Below are positions 8,757-18,020 of a stretch of 64,000 nt of DNA, piece after piece. Origin of the DNA: Microbulbifer sp. SAOS-129_SWC (GTDB lineage: Bacteria; Pseudomonadota; Gammaproteobacteria; Pseudomonadales; Cellvibrionaceae). The position numbers and the translations under genes are program-made. The number at the start of each line of letters is the position of its first letter. The first letter of the stretch is position 1. Where the stretch lies: assembly GCF_039696035.1 (NCBI RefSeq), contig NZ_CP155567.1, positions 3,839,001 through 3,903,000 of the forward strand, given 5' to 3'. The notes under the pieces are model-generated. The model was given only the letters and a program-made list of their open reading frames with translations, had not been told where the DNA came from and did not search any database.

Positions 8757-9392
8757 TTAAAACAACCACTCCAGTGCCCTGGAAATGAGCCCCGGGCTCT
8801 CCTTTTTCGATAACAAACCTTCCCCCTGGAAACGGATGGTGGAATCAGCCAGTCGGGTGGAAAGGACGATATTATCGGTACTTATATCTTCCTTCCTGAC
8901 TCGGCCCTCGACGTAGATCACCTGGCTCTCATTGTTTAAAGCTATAACCTGATCCCCACGGAGAAATAGTTCACCATTCGGAAGGATTGCTTCTACCGTG
9001 GCGCTTATTCTAGCCAAGACTTCCCCTGACCGTCGTTCCACACCGCCCCCGTTAAATTCCGAGGACCCGCTGAATTTCGCCCCAACCCGATTATGGGAAT
9101 CGGTTGCGCTGAGGGAAATATCCGAGTTCTTATTCGCATCGGTATCAGCCTTACTCGTAGCACTGGCCGCCTCATAGATCATTACTGTAATAGTGTCACC
9201 GACTGAGTAAGCCCTATTATCTTCCACGAGAGCGCGATAACTTTCCTCATGATAAAGCGAGCCAGTAGATGGCTCCTCTTGCTGCTCGGGTTCTCCACGT
9301 TCATATCCTTCGGCTCCGTTGGCCAGAGACTGACCTGCAGCGGATATCAATACGAGGCTAAACATGCCTCTCAAAAACTTTTTAAGCACCAT
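8757..9392 (-). CDS. flgH: L-ring protein FlgH without a lipidation cysteine
   Basis: FlgH forms the outer-membrane ring around the rod. ATG 9392 is chosen because it begins a clean signal peptide (FLRGMFSLVLISAAGQSLANG) and overlaps flgA by 11 bases. The 211-residue product shows FlgH features: RAYSVGDTITVMIYE, a mid-domain RRSGEVLARISATVEAILPNGE and GRVRKEDISTDNIVLSTRLADS. Well-studied FlgH proteins are lipoproteins with a cysteine at the mature N-terminus. This protein has no cysteine at all, so it cannot be lipid-anchored in that way. The signal peptide appears to be of type I. Confidence 0.92.
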   Translation of the reverse strand: MVLKKFLRGMFSLVLISAAGQSLANGAEGYERGEPEQQEEPSTGSLYHEESYRALVEDNRAYSVGDTITVMIYEAASATSKADTDANKNSDISLSATDSHNRVGAKFSGSSEFNGGGVERRSGEVLARISATVEAILPNGELFLRGDQVIALNNESQVIYVEGRVRKEDISTDNIVLSTRLADSTIRFQGEGLLSKKESPGLISRALEWLF

Positions 9393-10326
9393 TCTGAATT
9401 TGCCCCCTTTCTTTTCCGACGACAATGACCGGCATAGGAGTATCTGAGGTAGGCAGTGTTACCATTATTGTTTCTCCAACTCTGCCATCCTCAAGCGCAA
9501 CGCCCCTCATCTTTATCGACACGCCGTTACCAATGAAAACGACACTGAGTGTCTCACTTTTAATTACCTCAGGAACAGATTCCACATCACTCTTTACAAT
9601 CACCTGCCCTTTCGTAACAGGCCTGATCAAACGTTTTCCCAGCAACTCGCCCTGAGACACAGCCACTTTGCCACGCCCTGAAAGCGTATTGACTTTTTCC
9701 GTAGATAACACATTTGGGGTAAGTAATGTGTGGCTGGGCAAGTCATCTGTCGCAACAACTGCCATCCCCTCCAATTTCAATCTGAAATTAACTCGTATCT
9801 TTTTTACTAAACGCCCATTGGAAACAATAGAAACCAGAGCAGACATCGATTTTTCTAACTGTCGCTGCTCAAGTTTTACCAATAGTGAATAGGGTCCTCT
9901 GGGAACCTGAACCAGTCCTACACTATCAGTGACCAGAGACAGCCCTACGGACTTGCCCTTGAAGCTCTGCGCCAGCTTCTGTTCTAGTGCCTGCTCTATA
10001 TCGCGTTTACTTAAGACGTTACTGCGCCGGGACACCGATATTCGGCGGGCTCCATGCCACTGTAAGGAACCTACATTGAGCCCAGCTTCTAAAACCCACT
10101 TTTCAACATCCTCCCTGAAATATTTCACCGTGTGACCGATCAGAACAGGGCGGTTGGAAACGACCCGCGAGAGGTTCCGGACATCTTTATCAGGCCCAGT
10201 CAAAACCGCAAGATCATCCAGGTGGGGATAAGCCGCGTCAATATTTACTGACGGTCTCAACTCAATCGCCACCATGGCCGTAACCTTCGATGTAAACAGG
10301 ACTAGTAGAGCCAACAGACGAAACAT
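9382..10326 (-). CDS. flgA: P-ring assembly chaperone FlgA
   Basis: FlgA is the periplasmic chaperone for FlgI. The 314-residue precursor has a signal peptide (LLALLVLFTSKVTAMVA). It carries a C-terminal SAF/FlgA domain from ~190 on, with LPSHTLLTPNVLS, GKRLIRPVTKGQVI and GVSIKMRGVALEDGRVGETI. It is longer than the ~220-residue enterobacterial form because of an extended N-terminal half, as in many FlgA proteins of other proteobacteria. It overlaps flgG by one base. Grouping flgA with flgG-flgF-flgH-flgI puts all ring functions together. Confidence 0.9.
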   Translation of the reverse strand: MFRLLALLVLFTSKVTAMVAIELRPSVNIDAAYPHLDDLAVLTGPDKDVRNLSRVVSNRPVLIGHTVKYFREDVEKWVLEAGLNVGSLQWHGARRISVSRRSNVLSKRDIEQALEQKLAQSFKGKSVGLSLVTDSVGLVQVPRGPYSLLVKLEQRQLEKSMSALVSIVSNGRLVKKIRVNFRLKLEGMAVVATDDLPSHTLLTPNVLSTEKVNTLSGRGKVAVSQGELLGKRLIRPVTKGQVIVKSDVESVPEVIKSETLSVVFIGNGVSIKMRGVALEDGRVGETIMVTLPTSDTPMPVIVVGKERGQIQNGA

Positions 10327-11102
10327 CAGCTACCCAGATTATTTATCATTTCGAGTATCTGATCGGATATCTGGAGTACTCTGGAGTTAGCTTGATAAGC
10401 TCGTTGCGCAACCATTAGATTGGCAACTTCATCCACCATTTCGACATTTGAGCTTTCAAGATACCCCTGCTTTATCGTGCCATTTCCCAACTCAGAAGGA
10501 CTTGAGAATACGGGATCACCTGAACCCTCAGACTTGATGTACATGCTGCCACCAACTGGTACCAGCGAGGACTCATTACCAAAGCGTGCGATCTCCAGTG
10601 AGCCTACTTGTACAAAATCTTGCGCATTGGAATATTTGACCTGTACGCTTCCATCTTCGCCTATAACGACATCCGTGGAATCGAAGGGAATTTCAATGCC
10701 GGGATTTAGCATGGCGCCGTCCGCAGTCACCAGAATTCCATCCTGGTTTACTTCAAAATGTCCATTTCTTGTGTATGCATAGCTACCATCCGGGAGCTGC
10801 ACCTCAAAAAAGCCTTGCCCGCTGATCGCCACATCGAGAGGCCTTCCGGTTTGGATCATTTCCCCCGCACTGAAATCTACACTCTGCTTATCTGCTGAGA
10901 CGCCGACCCCGGAAGATACCTCCTGCGGCTGGAAGTAGCGTGAATGTTTAATTTCCTGATGCCGCGAAACTAGAGACTCAAAGGAAACTTTTGTTTTTTT
11001 GTAACTATTTGTATTCAGGTTTGCCAGATTATTTGAAATGGAATCAATCTGCTTCTGCTGAGCATGCATCCCTGTCGCGGAAATAAATAATGAATCTATC
11101 AC
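10326..11102 (-). CDS. flgG: Distal rod protein FlgG
   Basis: The 258-residue product has MHAQQKQIDSISNNLANLNTN near the start, FSAGEMIQTGRPLDVAISG in the middle and QGYLESSNVEMVDEVANL plus AQRAYQANSRVLQ at the end, all FlgG signatures. FlgG forms the distal rod. The start is GTG 11102 with a strong AAGGAGG ribosome binding site four to five bases upstream. The length equals that of standard FlgG. Confidence 0.95.
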   Translation of the reverse strand: MIDSLFISATGMHAQQKQIDSISNNLANLNTNSYKKTKVSFESLVSRHQEIKHSRYFQPQEVSSGVGVSADKQSVDFSAGEMIQTGRPLDVAISGQGFFEVQLPDGSYAYTRNGHFEVNQDGILVTADGAMLNPGIEIPFDSTDVVIGEDGSVQVKYSNAQDFVQVGSLEIARFGNESSLVPVGGSMYIKSEGSGDPVFSSPSELGNGTIKQGYLESSNVEMVDEVANLMVAQRAYQANSRVLQISDQILEMINNLGS

Positions 11103-11111
11103 GCCCCCTCC

Positions 11112-11810
11112 TTAAAATTCACCGAGTGTAGTAATTGCCGTGTCGAGCAAAGAATCGTAGCTGTGCACCAGCTTTTGTGTGGCTTCGACACTCCTAAGCG
11201 CCATCATCATCCTTGTAGTTTCGCTCAACAGGTCAACATTAGAACCCTCCAGGTGGGACTGAAGTAATTGCTGCTCGCCCCCCAATGTGACGTTACCTTT
11301 CGGCTTGAATACACCTGAATTGAATTCGACAAGAGAGTTCTCGTTCGCATCGGCAAGTTCAATTCTTCCAACTTCTTTTCCTTTGCTATAGATATGCCCA
11401 TCCTTGGCTATCTGAATATCTCTGGTAAACGGCTCCATCTGTCCATCAACTTTAACCGGCCAACCATTGATACCGACCAATCTGCCATCTTCTGAGATAT
11501 CAAATTGGCCATTTCTGGTGAGCATGTCACCCATCGGAGATTCCAACTGGAAAAAGCCACTGCCGCTCAGAGCTATATCCAATGAGCGTCCAGTTTCCCG
11601 CATGGAACCTACGGACAGGTCTACGTGTGTTTCAGTAGATGGAACAGAACCCCCGCCAACCGCCGCCACTGCAGATTCAAACGGGGCTTCCACAACTAAT
11701 TTACTTCTATAACCTGTGGTATTGACATTGGCGATATTGTTGCTAATTGCCGAAAGCTGTTCCAGCTTTCCGGATATATTCGCTTCTGCGATCGCAAGTA
11801 CACTATCCAT
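11112..11810 (-). CDS. flgF: Rod protein FlgF
   Basis: ATG 11810 is preferred, with GAGG six bases upstream; the frame also opens at GTG 11822. The 232-residue product shows LSAISNNIANVNTTGYRS, GSMRETGRSLDIALSGSGFF and LEGSNVDLLSETTRMMMALRS, the FlgF/FlgG family pattern. It lies before flgG and after flhA. It forms part of the rod. Confidence 0.92.
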   Translation of the reverse strand: MDSVLAIAEANISGKLEQLSAISNNIANVNTTGYRSKLVVEAPFESAVAAVGGGSVPSTETHVDLSVGSMRETGRSLDIALSGSGFFQLESPMGDMLTRNGQFDISEDGRLVGINGWPVKVDGQMEPFTRDIQIAKDGHIYSKGKEVGRIELADANENSLVEFNSGVFKPKGNVTLGGEQQLLQSHLEGSNVDLLSETTRMMMALRSVEATQKLVHSYDSLLDTAITTLGEF

Positions 11811-11827
11811 TTCCGACCTCACATTTT

Positions 11828-13852
11828 CTAAACACTTACAACACCAAATGATTTCAATTTGACGTTGTTGTTTACTTCACTCATGGACAATACAGACAGC
11901 TGAGGTATTGCTTTTTCAGAGAAATCACGCATGTAGGATCGAAGTGCCTGGTTACACAACAATACCGGGTTTATGTTCGCCGACATCATTTTTTCTACAT
12001 TTGTGGCAATTCGCTTCAACAGCTGCTCGGAAAATTTTGCATCCAGGATTGGGCGCCCTTCCTGGACTCTACTGAGAGACTCACCGACGGTGCGCTCAAC
12101 TGCCGGATCCAGCACCATAACGAATAACTCACCATTCTCATTGGCCAAGCCTCTACAAATTTGCGCGGACAATTGCTCTCTTACCCGTGAAGCAAGAAAG
12201 CCCGGCTCTTTGTTAAAACGCGCTTGATCCACTAAAACTTCAAGGATCATTGGCATGTTACGTATTGATACCTGCTCAGATAGCAGCTTCTGAAGCACTT
12301 TCTGTACATCACTGAGAGTCATCAAAGATGGGATCAACTCGTCTATCAGAGTTGTATATTCAGGCCGTAATTGATTTATCATCAGTTCGACCTCTTTCCG
12401 GCTCATAAGATCAGAAGATGCCCCCTTAATAACTTCGCCAAGGTGTGTAATAAGAACGCTCGTGGGATCAACGATGGTGTAACCCATCGATTCGGCAACA
12501 TCTACACTTTCATCCTCAATCCATTTTGCCGGCAAACCATAGGTCGGCTCTTTAGTATCAATACCATCCAAAGTCTGCGGAATATTACCGGGGTTTATCG
12601 CCAGCCACTTCTCCATATACAGCTGGCCAGAGCCGATGGGGACATCATTGATGCTGATTCTATATTCTGCATCATTTAGCCCTTCGCCATCTCGGACTTT
12701 GACGGACGGAACTACAAAGCCGGTTTCCCGCGCAATTTTTTTCCTGAACGTAGCTATTCTTTCGTTAAAAGAGCTATCCGTTGAAAACCCGTCTTTTAAG
12801 GCAGCCCCTATCTCTATGACGAGTGGATCAACAGTCAAAGTATCGTATACGTTGTTTTCCAGCTGCTTTGGCTGATCTTCTTCAAGATCCGTTTTATTGC
12901 CTTGAAACACAGCAAAATAGCCAAGTATGCTCACTAACAAGAGCACCATCAGGACCGGGAGAATTGGTAGTCCCGGGAGAAACAAAATAAGAATCAATGC
13001 CAACGCAATCAGCAGCAATATCTTTGGAAATGAGGTTATTTGCTTGCCAATTTCCTGTGACAGAAAGGCATCCGATGTTGCCCTTGTGACAATAATGCCC
13101 GTTCCGGTTGAGATAATTAGTGCGGGAATTTGCGTTACAATGCCATCACCCACCGTTAGCAGGGTGAACGTATGCAGAGCTTCAGACCAGGACATTCCCT
13201 TTTGGGCCACCCCTATGGTTAGCCCACCAACAATATCGATCAGAATAATGATAATTCCGGCAATGGCATCGCCTTTTACGAATTTACTGGCACCATCCAT
13301 CGATCCATAGAAATTACTTTCTTTCTCAATACCTTCTCGTCTTTTCTTGGCTTCTTCTTCATTAATAAGACCTATATTAAGGTCCGCGTCGATGCTCATT
13401 TGCTTCCCCGGCATACTATCCAGGGTAAAGCGTGCAGAGACTTCTGCGACCCTCTGTGCACCGTTGGTTACAACGACATACTGAACAACAATAAGTACCA
13501 GAAACACAATCAAACCAATCACGTAGTTTCCGGATACCACGTGATCACCAATAGCGCCAATCACCCGACCAGCATCGGTATCATTGAGGATGAGGCGTGT
13601 TGCCGCAATATTCAGTGACAACCTGAATAGAGTTGCCATGAGTAGCAAAGATGGAAATGTTGAAAAATTAGTAGGTTTTTCAACATAAAATGTAAGCAGC
13701 AATATTAATAGGGCAAATGAAACATTCAGTACAAGAAGAAAGTCCAGGAGTACGGACGGTATTGGCGTGAAGAGCACCATTAAGATGCCTACCATTGCCA
13801 GTACCAGTAGCAGATCGCTATGTCCAGAAAGGAAGTTCTTATTCCACCACAT
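11828..13852 (-). CDS. flhA: Export gate protein FlhA
   Basis: FlhA forms the nonameric export gate ring and uses the proton gradient. The 674-residue protein has about eight hydrophobic segments in its first ~310 residues. A conserved cytoplasmic FHIPEP-family loop follows (RFTLDSMPGKQMSIDADLN, then EGSNFYGSMDGASKFVKGD-like sequence), and the C-terminal half is a soluble substrate-docking domain. Length and order of parts are normal. It overlaps flhB by one base. Together with FlhB, FliR and FliQ it makes most of the export gate; FliP is not in the window. Confidence 0.95.
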   Translation of the reverse strand: MWWNKNFLSGHSDLLLVLAMVGILMVLFTPIPSVLLDFLLVLNVSFALLILLLTFYVEKPTNFSTFPSLLLMATLFRLSLNIAATRLILNDTDAGRVIGAIGDHVVSGNYVIGLIVFLVLIVVQYVVVTNGAQRVAEVSARFTLDSMPGKQMSIDADLNIGLINEEEAKKRREGIEKESNFYGSMDGASKFVKGDAIAGIIIILIDIVGGLTIGVAQKGMSWSEALHTFTLLTVGDGIVTQIPALIISTGTGIIVTRATSDAFLSQEIGKQITSFPKILLLIALALILILFLPGLPILPVLMVLLLVSILGYFAVFQGNKTDLEEDQPKQLENNVYDTLTVDPLVIEIGAALKDGFSTDSSFNERIATFRKKIARETGFVVPSVKVRDGEGLNDAEYRISINDVPIGSGQLYMEKWLAINPGNIPQTLDGIDTKEPTYGLPAKWIEDESVDVAESMGYTIVDPTSVLITHLGEVIKGASSDLMSRKEVELMINQLRPEYTTLIDELIPSLMTLSDVQKVLQKLLSEQVSIRNMPMILEVLVDQARFNKEPGFLASRVREQLSAQICRGLANENGELFVMVLDPAVERTVGESLSRVQEGRPILDAKFSEQLLKRIATNVEKMMSANINPVLLCNQALRSYMRDFSEKAIPQLSVLSMSEVNNNVKLKSFGVVSV

Positions 13853-14931
13853 TAAGATAACTCTCTTTTCTGTTTACTACGCATAACTTCAACCAATATT
13901 TTTGCGACAACCGCGAAAGTATCTGGCGGTATCGTGCAATCGAGCTCCGCCTCACGAAACAGCTGCCTTGCCAAGGGTTTGTTTTCTATAATAGGCACGC
14001 CGGCTTGGGAGGCTTTGAGACGCATTTTTTGCGCCAGATCACCGGCACCTTTTGCGATTACCTTTGGCGCAGACATTTCTTCGCGGCGGTACTGGATTCC
14101 AACACTGATGTGAGTTGGATTTGTGATCAAAATATCCGCATCGGGTATCCGCCCCAGAGACTGTCCTTTCTTAGCGGCTTCTCTCTGCAATTCTTTTATT
14201 TTGGCTTTGATTTTCGGATCGCCATCACGACGCTTGACTTCTTCCTTGACTTCTCGACGGCTCATTCTCATGTTGTCTTTGTAGTTCCATCGCGTATAAG
14301 CGAAATCAATCGCAGCGATAACCCCCAGCCCAGCGAGAATAATCGCAACCCATATTGCAGCGATTTGAGAAATTGCGTCTACCTGATGGTAGAAAGACAT
14401 CCCCCGCAACATGAACAGCTTATCCAACGTTCCCACTGCCGCTGCCCATATCAGACCACTTATAACTGCGATTTTTATCGCCGTTTTGATCAACTCATAA
14501 ATTATCTTCTTATTGAAAATCCGCTTGAAACCATCAGCGGGGTTCAGCTTCTTAAAGTCAGGCTTCATCGGGTGCCAACTGAAAAGCGGCCCTACCTGAA
14601 CTATTCCTGCTAATAAAGCGGCAAAAACAATGGCAATAATCACCGGGATAAATACGTGAAGCAAACCTTCGTAAATGTGCTTCAACAATAAAACTGCATT
14701 ACTTTCTGTCAGGTCGATATCACCTGCATTGGCCAGGAAGTATTTATTCAGCGTAAGATATTTCGACAACAGGTCATCAAAGGTTGCAAAGATTACAGCA
14801 GCGCAAACGGCCATTATTACCCATGCATTAACTTCGACGCTCTTGGCAACCTGACCTCGCTTTCTGGCTTCCTGCAACTTATAGGGAGTTGCAGCTTCCG
14901 ACCTGTCTTGTTCTTGCTGATCGGAAGCCAT
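13852..14931 (-). CDS. flhB: Export gate and specificity switch protein FlhB
   Basis: ATG 14931 shares its A with the fliR stop (TAATG), giving 359 residues. FlhB has four membrane segments and a C-terminal cytoplasmic domain that cleaves itself at NPTH. The motif NPTH is present at N271 and is followed by the conserved GAGDLAQKMRLKAS and PIIENKPLARQLF. Autocleavage and the switch from rod/hook to late substrates should therefore be possible. The basic N-terminal region ATPYKLQEARKRGQVAKS is also typical. Its usual partner in the switch is FliK. Confidence 0.95.
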   Translation of the reverse strand: MASDQQEQDRSEAATPYKLQEARKRGQVAKSVEVNAWVIMAVCAAVIFATFDDLLSKYLTLNKYFLANAGDIDLTESNAVLLLKHIYEGLLHVFIPVIIAIVFAALLAGIVQVGPLFSWHPMKPDFKKLNPADGFKRIFNKKIIYELIKTAIKIAVISGLIWAAAVGTLDKLFMLRGMSFYHQVDAISQIAAIWVAIILAGLGVIAAIDFAYTRWNYKDNMRMSRREVKEEVKRRDGDPKIKAKIKELQREAAKKGQSLGRIPDADILITNPTHISVGIQYRREEMSAPKVIAKGAGDLAQKMRLKASQAGVPIIENKPLARQLFREAELDCTIPPDTFAVVAKILVEVMRSKQKRELS

Positions 14932-15692
14932 TAGAGTACCGCTCCCCAATAACTGAAAATGGACTGAAACACTTGCTTGAAGATCGACCCAAAGCTTTCA
15001 GCCAAAATTGCGACCAAAATCAACCCAACAAAAATCTTGATCGGGATACTCAGCATAAACATGTTTACTTGCGGCATCGTGCGCGCTGCAAGAGCTAAGG
15101 CGCCATCCACCAATAGCAACATAACAACTACCGGGATCACCACTACTACACCGAGGCTGAACATAAGCCCAAATTGCGTGACTACCGCATCAAAGTCGAT
15201 GTCGCCAATCCCACTACCTAAAGGAACTACAGAGAAGCTTTGAATCAGAGCCTTGATAAAGACGTAGTGGAAGTCGGCCAGGAAAAATGTGAGCACTGCT
15301 GCCAATGTAATCGCCGTGCCTATTAGTGGAGATTGGGCGCCACTGGCCGGATCTACCGTAGCAGCCACACTGAATCCCATTTGCATATCCAGTATGCGCC
15401 CGCCAAAGCTGAAAACGGCAAAGGCAGAAAACACTCCAAAAGCCATTAAAATGCCGACCAAAGCTTCTTGAAGTATCAGAGGCACCAGCTGCGATATAGC
15501 CTGTACGCCCGCGGTTCCGCTGGTATCAACAATAGAGGTAATACCGGCGGAAAGAACCAAGATCAATGTAACGGATATTCTCACCGGAATTTTTGATAGG
15601 GATAGCAGTGGGCTAAAAAATATTAGAGGTGAGACCCTTGTCGCCACAAGCAATAATGCGACCACCCATCCCTGGGTATACTGCACGACCAC
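14931..15692 (-). CDS. fliR: Export gate protein FliR
   Basis: FliR joins FliP and FliQ in the helical export gate core. The 253-residue product is hydrophobic, with about six membrane segments and the family features ATRVSPLIFFSPLL near the start and ARTMPQVNMFMLSIPIKI near the end. GTG 15692 is the start, with GAGG about nine bases upstream. It lies 12 bases after fliQ and overlaps flhB by one base. Confidence 0.94.
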   Translation of the reverse strand: MVVQYTQGWVVALLLVATRVSPLIFFSPLLSLSKIPVRISVTLILVLSAGITSIVDTSGTAGVQAISQLVPLILQEALVGILMAFGVFSAFAVFSFGGRILDMQMGFSVAATVDPASGAQSPLIGTAITLAAVLTFFLADFHYVFIKALIQSFSVVPLGSGIGDIDFDAVVTQFGLMFSLGVVVVIPVVVMLLLVDGALALAARTMPQVNMFMLSIPIKIFVGLILVAILAESFGSIFKQVFQSIFSYWGAVL

Positions 15693-15704
15693 GTTGATAT
15701 TACC

Positions 15705-15980
15705 TCAGAAGCCGTGCAGCATTTGTGGTATGCCGCCGATTAATCGTGTGGCAAATGCGGCCATCTGTTGAATGATCCAACCGCCAAACGCGATGAGTGC
15801 AAGACCGGATACCAGGAGCTTGGGAATAAATGTGAGTGACATTTCCTGCAGCTGGGTCACCACCTGAAAAATACTCACCACCAATCCGACCAGTAGTGTT
15901 AGGCCCAGAACCGGCGCTGTAACTTTAATTACCAACCAGAGCATTTGAGAAAGCATGGTAATGGCCAGATCTTCTGTCAT
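15705..15980 (-). CDS. fliQ: Export gate protein FliQ
   Basis: The 91-residue product has two membrane hairpins and the central signature VSIFQVVTQLQEMSLTFIPK of FliQ/SctS. The order fliQ-fliR-flhB-flhA is canonical. The gene that should precede it, fliP, is missing here, and a TPR gene takes its place ten bases upstream. FliP is needed for any working gate, so it should be sought elsewhere, most likely beyond position 1. Confidence 0.94.
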   Translation of the reverse strand: MTEDLAITMLSQMLWLVIKVTAPVLGLTLLVGLVVSIFQVVTQLQEMSLTFIPKLLVSGLALIAFGGWIIQQMAAFATRLIGGIPQMLHGF

Positions 15981-15990
15981 AGCTGTCGAC

Positions 15991-17136
15991 TCACCTTCGT
16001 ATCTGGCTATTATTTTTTTCGTACTTTATCAGATGATCCATCAGTGAGGGCGCCCCATCACCTAATGGGGCATCCAGCATGCCGCCTAGCAATTTAGTTG
16101 CAATCTTATCTTTTCCCTTCAACTTCAACATAATACTTTTTGCATAGAGACCACCAAATGATGAACGGTCTAGCTTGAGCGCGGTGTCAGACTCTTGCTT
16201 GGCTTCATCAAGCTTATTCTGGAACACCAATGCGACGGAAAGCCCGCCGTGTACTTCCGCGTTATTTCTGTTCTTCTCTATCCCGGTGCGAAATACTTGC
16301 TCAGCTTTATGGAAGTTATTTTTTATAATGTGTGTCCAACCAAGGGTATTGAAATTACCAACTTGATCGGGGGAAATTTCAACGGCCCGCTCAAAATAAG
16401 TTTGCGCGCCCTCATAATCCCGGTTTAACAGTGAAGCCAAACCCTTCCCCTGCCAACCTCGTGGGTTCCCGGGTTCATTCTTCACCACCAGCTCAAACAA
16501 CTCTTCAGCTTTCGCGATATCCTGTTGTTCAATGGCATGATTGCCTAAAACTGTGGCGGCATCCGCATTGGCGGAATCCAGCTCAAGGACAGATTCGGCA
16601 TCTTTTATAGCTGATGCCATGTCAAAGCTATCCATTCTAATAAGAGACAGATAGCCCATCAGCTTTGCATCATGCTTAACCGAAAGGCATTGCTCCGCAT
16701 GCTCAATCGCCTCTGCCAGCCTTCCTTCATTATGTAGACAGGAGACCTGATAAAACTCGAGATCTTTAAATCCACTATTGCCACTGTCCAGGGAGCTAAA
16801 AGCTATATGCGCCTCTGAAAACCGTTTGCAATAGTATAGAGAGAGCGCGTAATTATAGTTCAAGCTCTCGTCATTACCTGCAACCCTAATTACCTGATCA
16901 TAGATTGCTGCAGCATCTTCAAATTTATTTTCAGATAAACAGAGATTACCCAGCCTGGATAGGGCAACGCTGCTTTCTGGATCTTGTACCCGTGCGCGCT
17001 CAAAGAATTCCCTGGCTTTAACAAAATCACCATTTTCATGGTAGAGATCCCCAATTTGTATACACAGCAGAGCGTTTTGGGGATCCAGTTCTAGATATTT
17101 CAGGTAACTGGATAATTTTTTCTGGAACTCTTCCAT
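15991..17136 (-). CDS. TPR-repeat protein co-transcribed with the export genes
   Basis: This 381-residue soluble protein has no signal peptide. It consists of about eight or nine tetratricopeptide repeats, with recurring patterns such as GDLYHENGDFVKAREFFERA, GNLCLSENKFEDAAAIYDQV and GWTHIIKNNFHKAEQVFRTG. TPR proteins bind other proteins; in injectisomes small TPR chaperones carry translocators, and some C-ring or sorting-platform partners are also helical repeats. It sits ten bases before fliQ where fliP would be expected. It belongs to the same operon by spacing, but its partner cannot be told from sequence. Confidence 0.85.
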   Translation of the reverse strand: MEEFQKKLSSYLKYLELDPQNALLCIQIGDLYHENGDFVKAREFFERARVQDPESSVALSRLGNLCLSENKFEDAAAIYDQVIRVAGNDESLNYNYALSLYYCKRFSEAHIAFSSLDSGNSGFKDLEFYQVSCLHNEGRLAEAIEHAEQCLSVKHDAKLMGYLSLIRMDSFDMASAIKDAESVLELDSANADAATVLGNHAIEQQDIAKAEELFELVVKNEPGNPRGWQGKGLASLLNRDYEGAQTYFERAVEISPDQVGNFNTLGWTHIIKNNFHKAEQVFRTGIEKNRNNAEVHGGLSVALVFQNKLDEAKQESDTALKLDRSSFGGLYAKSIMLKLKGKDKIATKLLGGMLDAPLGDGAPSLMDHLIKYEKNNSQIRR

Positions 17137-17148
17137 TGAGCACGACCT

Positions 17149-17634
17149 TCAGGAAAGACTGAAATTTAGTTTCGAGGCAATATCTTGCAGGCTGCCATAC
17201 AGGGGATGCGACTTCGGCATCAGTTTCGCACTCATTTTGAAATATTTAACAGCCGATTCCTGATCACCCATATTGAGATGACACATTGCCCCGTAAAAAA
17301 GGCTGGCGTATTCGGTACCGGATTCAATAAGGGATTGCCATTCGGCAAGCGCCTGACTCCAGTTCTTCTCTTGAAAATAGGTCATTCCGAGCTGGAAACG
17401 AGCAAGCGCGTTTTCCTCATTGAACGATAGTATTTTCCGGAAATTATCCCTGGCATCGCCCGACATGCCTAGCTGCTGGTAGGTAGAGGCCAACATACCC
17501 AGTGCGACTTCATTCTGGGGGAATTCCAGCAGGTATTCCTTCAGAAGAGAAACCGCCTGCTCGAATTTTTGCTCCTGTACCATTGCCACAATAGGCTTCA
17601 GACGCTGCCTCTGCTCATGCTCACTATTGTTCAA
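17149..17634 (-). CDS. Small TPR protein
   Basis: The 161-residue product contains about four TPR-like helical hairpins (for example EQKFEQAVSLLKEYLLEFPQN and KNWSQALAEWQSLIESG). No signal peptide is seen. The start is TTG 17634 with GAGAGGA about five bases upstream. Its size is close to that of type III TPR chaperones of the LcrH/SycD class (~165 residues), though no specific motif ties it to them. It lies 12 bases from each neighbour. Confidence 0.82.
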   Translation of the reverse strand: MNNSEHEQRQRLKPIVAMVQEQKFEQAVSLLKEYLLEFPQNEVALGMLASTYQQLGMSGDARDNFRKILSFNEENALARFQLGMTYFQEKNWSQALAEWQSLIESGTEYASLFYGAMCHLNMGDQESAVKYFKMSAKLMPKSHPLYGSLQDIASKLNFSLS

Positions 17635-17646
17635 GTATTCCTCTCC

Positions 17647-18009
17647 CTACGAAGCTAGCTGCTCGAGAAAATTTTCAAGTGCGGCTTTGATTCTGCTATC
17701 ACTTTCCAGGTGCTGATGCACCTTCGCAATAAGCAGATTGAATTTGGGCTCGTTACGCACCTTATCGCCGAACTCCCAGACCAGAACCGCCTCTATTACA
17801 ACTCGTGCTTTTTGGCTGACACTACCTGCATCGGCTTCGATTTTTTTTAGCTTTAACTTTAGCTCGCTCTCCAATGCCCCGAGCGATACCCTCTGCACCG
17901 ATGCAGTCTGCCGGGCGGCAGTCTCATTGGACTTACCTGGACTATCTCCCCGGGATACACTTCCCCGTAATAAACGTACAAGGGGACCAACTCCATCTAC
18001 CGGGCCCAA
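17647..18009 (-). CDS. Unknown 120-residue protein of the export operon
   Basis: I do not recognise this protein. The start is TTG 18009 with GGGAG seven bases upstream. The first ~45 residues are basic and low in structure. Residues ~46-118 form a compact helical segment with the sequence RVVIEAVLVWEFGDKV and then EPKFNLLIAKVHQHLESD. No signal peptide or membrane segment is present. It is embedded between two TPR genes with gaps of 11-12 bases, so it is probably a soluble partner of them. Confidence 0.7.
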   Translation of the reverse strand: MGPVDGVGPLVRLLRGSVSRGDSPGKSNETAARQTASVQRVSLGALESELKLKLKKIEADAGSVSQKARVVIEAVLVWEFGDKVRNEPKFNLLIAKVHQHLESDSRIKAALENFLEQLAS

Positions 18010-18020
18010 CGCCTGACTCC

